Origin: Actinobacillus equuli
GTDB lineage: Bacteria; Pseudomonadota; Gammaproteobacteria; Enterobacterales; Pasteurellaceae
Direction: 5' to 3'
DNA length: 64,000 nucleotides
Assembly (NCBI RefSeq): GCF_900636745.1
Contig: NZ_LR134310.1
Span: 558,001 to 622,000 of the forward strand
Position numbers and translations under genes: made by a program. Position 1 is the first letter of the stretch; each line of letters begins with the position of its first letter. Shown here one piece after another: positions 56,427-64,000 of the stretch. The notes beneath the pieces are model-generated. The model saw nothing but the letters and a program-made list of their open reading frames with translations, ran no database searches and was not told the DNA's origin.

Positions 56427-57245
56427 TTATTGGTTCTTATAAAAATCCGAAATATGACAAACAAAGTCTTCTAGCATTTCTATTTTCTGCGCCTCGGTGA
56501 CGTTTTCTGATACAGTAGCAGAAACCGCATCATAAATACCTTCCGCAAAACGCTTCGCATCCAATGCGTAATTCACACAGAAGGTATGAGTACAATCCCC
56601 TCGATACTCATTAGACGATAATAACCAGTTAGACACATTGTTATCATTACACTCCCCGGAATACCAATACTGGCTTGCTTTAATCGCCACCTCACGTTTT
56701 AAGCAGTAACAGTTTGTATCAATATGGTTCTTACGTTCTAAACAGATCGTGCCAGAAATACCTAGGGCATCTGACGATATATCGATATCACCAACCAATT
56801 TGTAATATTTACCGACCGATTCAAACGTATCTTGGCAAATAAATTTTCCGGTTTCCACATTCATAAAGTTACGCATACTATAAACGTAATCATATTGGTG
56901 TGCGGTAAGCTGACGAACACAATTTTCAATATGTTCTGGCTCATACCAGTTATCATCGTCCAAATAACAAATGAGATCTTCTTTAACCAAAAACGGGGCT
57001 ATCGCATTAATACTGCTATTTGTCCAGCCGTTCGCACCAGTATTCATCGGTAGGTATGTCACTACCACGTGTGGATACTTCTCTACAATCGCTTTCGCAT
57101 TAGTAAAGAATTGTTCACCATCAACAAAGACATAGTGCTTACAATTGGTATAGCTCTGCTGCTGTACACTTAAAATAGCTCGTTCTAAATGCGGACGACC
57201 TATTGTTGATGTAATAATTGCTACAGAAGGGGCTGTAACAGACAT
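56427..57245 (-). CDS. Family 2 glycosyltransferase
   Basis: A 272-residue GT-A fold enzyme. VAIITSTIGRPHLERAILSVQQQSY opens the nucleotide-binding half, and YLDDDNWYEPEHI (near 93-105) holds the DxD metal motif. The C-terminal half is rich in Cys, Tyr and Asn with no further recognisable motif, and no membrane segment is visible. Donor and acceptor are unknown; it may act on LPS or a surface glycan. GGAG precedes the ATG. It follows a small membrane protein gene by 30 bp. Confidence 0.83.
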   Translation of the reverse strand: MSVTAPSVAIITSTIGRPHLERAILSVQQQSYTNCKHYVFVDGEQFFTNAKAIVEKYPHVVVTYLPMNTGANGWTNSSINAIAPFLVKEDLICYLDDDNWYEPEHIENCVRQLTAHQYDYVYSMRNFMNVETGKFICQDTFESVGKYYKLVGDIDISSDALGISGTICLERKNHIDTNCYCLKREVAIKASQYWYSGECNDNNVSNWLLSSNEYRGDCTHTFCVNYALDAKRFAEGIYDAVSATVSENVTEAQKIEMLEDFVCHISDFYKNQ

Positions 57246-57275
57246 TATTCACTCCTCAGGGATAAATTTATAATT

Positions 57276-57782
57276 TTATATTTGATACTTGGTTTTATCA
57301 CCAATATCAAAATGTAATGGCATTCGCCATTTTTGAATACTTAATATAAGTAACAATAGACCACAAACAATACTGAATAGTTGTAATAATATATTTTGCT
57401 CAAAAACGATCGATAACCAAAGTACTGCCATTAAAATAGGCTGAAAATTTAAGCCGAATACTCTAAAGCAAAAATACTCTTTGTAACTTAAGCCGCCGAT
57501 GGTAAATAACATTGCACCCAATGCCATCAACGGTAGGTTGAAAATATAGCACAATAATCCAATCCATACCGCAAATTGAAACAGAAAACGGAAAGTTTTT
57601 AAATAGAGATGTAAAGACGAGGCAAGCAATACGCCAGCAATAAGTAAACCTTTCTGTGCGATCTGCATTTGATAAGGCAACAAGAATACCATCAATGTTG
57701 CAACCACAAAGCCCATCCGATATAGAATAACGGTTAAGTAATCCCAAAAATCCATAGGTGATTGAATATGTGGATCAGCCAT
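57276..57782 (-). CDS. Small integral membrane protein, possibly DUF2301
   Basis: A 168-residue protein with about six hydrophobic helices and almost no polar loops (DFWDYLTVILYRMGFV..., LLPYQMQIAQKGLLIAGVLLASSLHLYLK, and a central GGLSYKEYFCFRVFGLN loop). It resembles the DUF2301 family as far as I can judge; the function is unknown. AAGGAGT precedes the ATG. It lies between pyrG (separated by a hairpin) and the glycosyltransferase gene, with which it is likely cotranscribed. Confidence 0.65.
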   Translation of the reverse strand: MADPHIQSPMDFWDYLTVILYRMGFVVATLMVFLLPYQMQIAQKGLLIAGVLLASSLHLYLKTFRFLFQFAVWIGLLCYIFNLPLMALGAMLFTIGGLSYKEYFCFRVFGLNFQPILMAVLWLSIVFEQNILLQLFSIVCGLLLLILSIQKWRMPLHFDIGDKTKYQI

Positions 57783-57804
57783 TTTTTACTCCTTTTATAA
57801 ATAA

Positions 57805-57850
57805 CAAGCGGTCAATTTTTCGCAAAATTTTGCAAGAAATTGACCGCTTG
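57805..57850. terminator. pyrG terminator, uptake-sequence pair
   Basis: Perfect 14-bp outer stem CAAGCGGTCAATTT (57805-57818) with its complement at 57837-57850, 20 bp past the pyrG stop and just upstream of the DUF2301-like gene. Confidence 0.8.
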
Positions 57851-57870
57851 AGAAAGAAAAGCCTTACAGC

Positions 57871-59532
<1,662 letters not shown>

Positions 59533-59633
59533 TTAAATAGATAAGAAAATTCGGAATGGATAGTAAAATAAAACTATCAGGACGGGAGCGTAGTATACAG
59601 TAAAAGGTATTTTTGTGCTATCGGAAAAATCAG

Positions 59634-59703
59634 CAAGCGGTCAAATTTAACCAATTTTTTACAACTTTATTTTGCAATAAAAAAGAAAAATTTGACCGGC
59701 TTG
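59634..59703. repeat. Imperfect uptake-sequence pair upstream of ansB
   Basis: CAAGCGGTCAAATTT (59634-59648) faces AAATTTGACCGGCTTG (59688-59703), which has one extra G inside the core. It lies between divergent pyrG and ansB, so it is not placed as a terminator. The extra base breaks the uptake core on that arm. Confidence 0.7.
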
Positions 59704-59719
59704 TTCAATTCAGAAATTT

Positions 59720-59735
59720 TGTGAACAAGATCAAA
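59720..59735 (+). promoter_or_regulatory. CRP/FNR-like site upstream of ansB
   Basis: TGTGAACAAGATCAAA fits the CRP pattern TGTGA-N6-TCACA with one mismatch; the overlapping GTGAACAAGATCAA fits the FNR pattern TTGAT-N4-ATCAA with two. It lies 80 bp before the ansB ATG. E. coli ansB is controlled jointly by CRP and FNR, which makes a hybrid site reasonable. Confidence 0.6.
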
Positions 59736-59814
59736 CAACAAGCAGTAACCGTTTCTATTTACATAGGATTACATGGGATAATTCCTTATCTTTTTAAAAT
59801 CTTAAGGAGCTTAT

Positions 59815-60864
59815 ATGAAACTCAAAAAACTTGCTTTATCTGCTGTTCTTTCTATGGCGATTTCAAGTGTGTATGCGGCGGAATTGCCGAATATTACGAT
59901 TTTAGCAACCGGCGGCACGATTGCCGGCAGCGGACAAAGTGCCGTGAGTTCAGCCTATCAAGCAGGGCAATTAAACATTGATACGTTAATCGAAGCCGTA
60001 CCAGAAATGAAAACGCTGGCAAACATTAAAGGTGAACAAGTAGTCAAAATCGGCTCACAAGATATGAGTGACGAAGTATGGCTGAAATTAGCGAAAACCA
60101 TCAATAATCAATGTGCTAATACGGACGGCTTTGTGATTACTCATGGTACGGATACGATGGAAGAAACCGCATATTTCCTCGATATGACGATAAAATGCGA
60201 TAAGCCTGTCGTACTTGTCGGTGCAATGCGCCCAGCGACAGAAAAAAGCGCTGACGGCCCACTGAATTTATATAATTCGATTGTGGTGGCTAAAGATAAA
60301 AAATCGGCAAAACGTGGGGTGTTAGTCGCAATGAATGATGTGGTACTGGGTGCGAGAGACGTGACCAAAACCAGTACCACCGCCGTACAAACATTCAGCT
60401 CGCCAAACTTCGGTACACTCGGCTATATTCATAACAGTAAAGTCGATTACGAACGTGCGCCGGAAAGCAAACATACGCTAAATACCCCATTTAAGGTTGA
60501 TAATCTGAATGAACTGCCGAAAGTCGGTATTATCTACGCTTACTCAAATATGCCAACCGAGCCGCTTAAAGCATTATTGGATGCGGGTTATCAAGGTATT
60601 GTGGTTGCCGGTGTCGGTAACGGTAATATGAATGCGGCAAATTTAGCGTTACTTGAACAAGCGGCGAAAAATGGTGTGGCGGTGATTCGTTCTTCACGAG
60701 TACCAACCGGCTATACTACTCGCGATGCAGAAGTAGATGATTCTAAATATGGCTTTGCGGCATCAGGCACACTAAATCCACAAAAAGCACGAGTTCTATT
60801 ACAACTTGCCTTAACCCAAACCAAAGACATCAACACAATTCAACAATATTTCGAAGACTTCTAG
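59815..60864 (+). CDS. ansB: Periplasmic L-asparaginase type II
   Basis: Hydrolyses asparagine to aspartate and ammonia in the periplasm, supplying fumarate respiration in anaerobic cells. The 349-residue protein has a signal peptide to about residue 22 (SVYA-AELPN). The catalytic threonines are in ATGGTIAGSG and THGTDTMEETAYFLD, with MRPATEKSADGPLNL following. The presence of a signal peptide separates it from cytosolic AnsA. AGGAGC precedes the ATG. A strong uptake-type hairpin follows. Confidence 0.95.
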   Translation: MKLKKLALSAVLSMAISSVYAAELPNITILATGGTIAGSGQSAVSSAYQAGQLNIDTLIEAVPEMKTLANIKGEQVVKIGSQDMSDEVWLKLAKTINNQCANTDGFVITHGTDTMEETAYFLDMTIKCDKPVVLVGAMRPATEKSADGPLNLYNSIVVAKDKKSAKRGVLVAMNDVVLGARDVTKTSTTAVQTFSSPNFGTLGYIHNSKVDYERAPESKHTLNTPFKVDNLNELPKVGIIYAYSNMPTEPLKALLDAGYQGIVVAGVGNGNMNAANLALLEQAAKNGVAVIRSSRVPTGYTTRDAEVDDSKYGFAASGTLNPQKARVLLQLALTQTKDINTIQQYFEDF

Positions 60865-60877
60865 TTTTCGCCTATAA

Positions 60878-60925
60878 ACAAGCGGTCTATTTCTTGCAAA
60901 AAATTGCGAAAAATAGACCGCTTGT
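60878..60925. terminator. Bidirectional terminator, uptake-sequence pair
   Basis: Perfect 15-bp outer stem ACAAGCGGTCTATTT (60878-60892) with its complement (60911-60925) between convergent ansB and the DUF3108 gene; an inner TTGCAA-type pairing extends it. TCTATTT replaces TCAAATT on both arms. Confidence 0.85.
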
Positions 60926-60942
60926 CTTTTTGTAACTATCAC

Positions 60943-61587
60943 TTATTTTACAAAGCTATCAAAGGTTAACTCATAGTTATCGCCATCACGATTATATGAA
61001 ATATAACGAGGGAATTTTTCACCTACATATTTTTTCACAGTAATCGCTTTTTGATCGCTGGTTTTAAAGCTATAAGTAATTTCTTGATAAGTTTGCCCTT
61101 TTACTTTAACCGTTTTCTGAACTTTATTTAACTTCACATTCGGTGTCGGGTATAACTTTTTACCGTTTGTCGTTTGAAAACTCGTTGGTAATTGATCGTA
61201 ATAACTCAACTGAAATGCTGTGGTAAATAAGTCAAATGTCGGCATCGTTAACGCCTCTTGTTTTAAAGGCTCTTTCGCTTTACCGTACTTAACCGTACTT
61301 GAATCAATCTCTGCTAATGCGTACGTTTTGCCGTTACGTGTATCACGATAACTCAACATATTAAATTGACCGTTACGCTCTGTCCCTTTCGCTGAGAAAA
61401 CAATGTTATATAACGGCACGTTAATTTTCGATTGAATCGAATACTGACCCGCTCCATTTTTAAAATGCACATAAGCCGGCATTAAATAATTCGAACTATA
61501 TTTTATATTAAAGTCTTCTGCCCAAGCGGTTGAAATTAATGAAGAAATTGCAAAAAATGACAGTGCAATTTTTTTTAAAAAACTCAT
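60943..61587 (-). CDS. Periplasmic DUF3108 protein
   Basis: A 214-residue exported protein with a signal peptide to about residue 23 (STAWA-EDFN) and a beta-rich mature part typical of DUF3108 (IVFSAKGTERNGQFNMLSYRDTR, FDLFTTAFQLSYYDQLP, YISYNRDGDNYELTFDSF). Function is unknown; a lipid- or envelope-binding role is only a guess. The start is directly adjacent to the cysB stop, with no intervening base, so it is part of the yjjG-cysB operon. Confidence 0.82.
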   Translation of the reverse strand: MSFLKKIALSFFAISSLISTAWAEDFNIKYSSNYLMPAYVHFKNGAGQYSIQSKINVPLYNIVFSAKGTERNGQFNMLSYRDTRNGKTYALAEIDSSTVKYGKAKEPLKQEALTMPTFDLFTTAFQLSYYDQLPTSFQTTNGKKLYPTPNVKLNKVQKTVKVKGQTYQEITYSFKTSDQKAITVKKYVGEKFPRYISYNRDGDNYELTFDSFVK

Positions 61588-63251
<1,664 letters not shown>

Positions 63252-64000
63252 CTATTTGTAGCTTCCTTCTATTTCATGCGTAATCCATTCGACAAAATGT
63301 TGTACTTTCTCCACTTCTTTCATTTGCGGCGGGTAAACAACATAAAATGCTTTTTCATCATAAACGTCTGTCACAAAAGGTTCGATAACTGAGCCCTCTT
63401 CAATTTCATTCTGAGCAAGGATTCTATTTGCTACTACAACACCTTGACCATGTTTAGCCGCTTGAATACCCATTGAAGTATTCGAATACATTGGACCTGA
63501 TTCAGCCTCTAAATTATTTAAACTAAGATGTTCCGCCATTTGTTTCCACTTGGTATGAGAACATACATGAATTAAATTTTTCCCTTCTAAATCTTCCGGC
63601 TTACTAATAGGATTTTCACGTAAATATTCCGGCGAAGCTAAAATCATAATGCGGGCTTGTACGAGTTCGATCGCTTCAAGATTTTGCCAATTACCCGTCC
63701 CATAATAAATCGCTACATCAATATCTTTACCCAATAAACCTTCATCTTGCGAAGCCGTAGTCAAACGGACTTCAATATCAGGATATTTTTTGTGAAACTC
63801 GTTAAGACGAGGCACTAACCAGTGCATTCCAAACGAAGGGGTCGTACTAATTGAGAGAATTTGACGGCTATTTTTAAGTTTTACCTTTTCCGTTGCACTG
63901 GCAATTTGTTCAAGAAGCGGTTGAATATCTTCAAAATATTGCGCACCGATTTCGGTGAGTTCTAAAAGTCGGTTACGACGGTGAAACAACGATACGCCTA
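63252..64000 (-). CDS. LysR-family regulator, GcvA-like (partial, 5' end outside window)
   Basis: Runs off the right edge. The visible frame reads GVSLFHRRNRLLELTEIGAQYFEDI, the end of a LysR helix-turn-helix domain, then the effector domain (SISTTPSFGMHWLVPRLNEFHKKYPDIEVRLTT, DVAIYYGTGNW). About 50 N-terminal residues are missing, so a TTG at 63989 is not a real start. The effector region resembles GcvA of the glycine cleavage system, but the identity is unproven. It is first in a tight four-gene run with yjjG, cysB and the DUF3108 gene. Confidence 0.85.
   Translation of the reverse strand, partial: GVSLFHRRNRLLELTEIGAQYFEDIQPLLEQIASATEKVKLKNSRQILSISTTPSFGMHWLVPRLNEFHKKYPDIEVRLTTASQDEGLLGKDIDVAIYYGTGNWQNLEAIELVQARIMILASPEYLRENPISKPEDLEGKNLIHVCSHTKWKQMAEHLSLNNLEAESGPMYSNTSMGIQAAKHGQGVVVANRILAQNEIEEGSVIEPFVTDVYDEKAFYVVYPPQMKEVEKVQHFVEWITHEIEGSYK

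Noticed and set aside
63252-63989. Taking TTG 63989 as the start of the last LysR gene
   Set aside because: The frame stays open to the window edge and encodes part of the DNA-binding domain, so this codon is an internal leucine.

Overview
The window is chromosomal DNA of a Pasteurellaceae bacterium, most likely Actinobacillus (A. pleuropneumoniae or a close relative). Three things point there: the gene content, the low-GC gammaproteobacterial coding style, and the many copies of the ACAAGCGGT DNA-uptake core. That core often occurs as inverted pairs that form intergenic hairpins. I see no rRNA, tRNA, CRISPR array, prophage or insertion sequence. Nearly everything is housekeeping or core metabolism, densely packed in operons.

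Layout. 1-7000: tsaC (cut by the left edge), yrdD, yqfB, recX and recA with a LexA-type operator, then the p-aminobenzoate genes split around rmuC. 7073-15237: a DUF302 protein, then the rnf electron-transport operon on the minus strand (rnfA-B-C, a UPF0126 membrane gene, rnfD-G-E, lpxM). 15550-20228: a complete type I secretion apparatus (TolC-like, ABC transporter with C39-like domain, HlyD-like) with no substrate gene nearby. 20448-22701: anaerobic ribonucleotide reductase nrdG-nrdD. 22804-26670: a LysR regulator facing a DsbA-like/NAD(P)-binding pair, a HAD phosphatase, and rdgC. 27027-30065: proC, an MFS transporter and an orphan citC. 30164-38823: mnmA, then the Na+-NQR operon nqrABCDEF with apbE and nqrM. 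39301-43803: nfuA, adenosine deaminase, and aerobic ribonucleotide reductase nrdB-nrdA. 44161-48140: dusA, ppnN and a YbjD/OLD-family nuclease. 48211-53916: acylphosphatase, glycerate kinase, GntP permease, SdaR regulator and OppA. 54363-64000: leuCD, a GT2 glycosyltransferase with a small membrane protein, pyrG, ansB, and a tight LysR-yjjG-cysB-DUF3108 operon cut by the right edge.

How the genes work together. Two evolutionarily related flavin-rich pumps, Rnf and Na+-NQR, lie 16 kb apart. The only flavin transferase seen here (ApbE) is next to nqr and could serve both. Two ribonucleotide reductase operons, aerobic and anaerobic, each carry a pair of NrdR-like boxes whose cores are exactly 31 bp apart. 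Both encode short enzymes that seem to lack the N-terminal ATP-cone, and both have reversed gene order relative to E. coli. This suggests that transcriptional control by NrdR carries more weight than allosteric dATP control.

I found no clearly new multi-gene system. The most notable observations are the paired NrdR boxes over divergent reductases, the RnfC tail built of 123-bp repeats that each carry an uptake sequence, the substrate-less type I exporter, and uptake-sequence hairpins whose two arms vary together.
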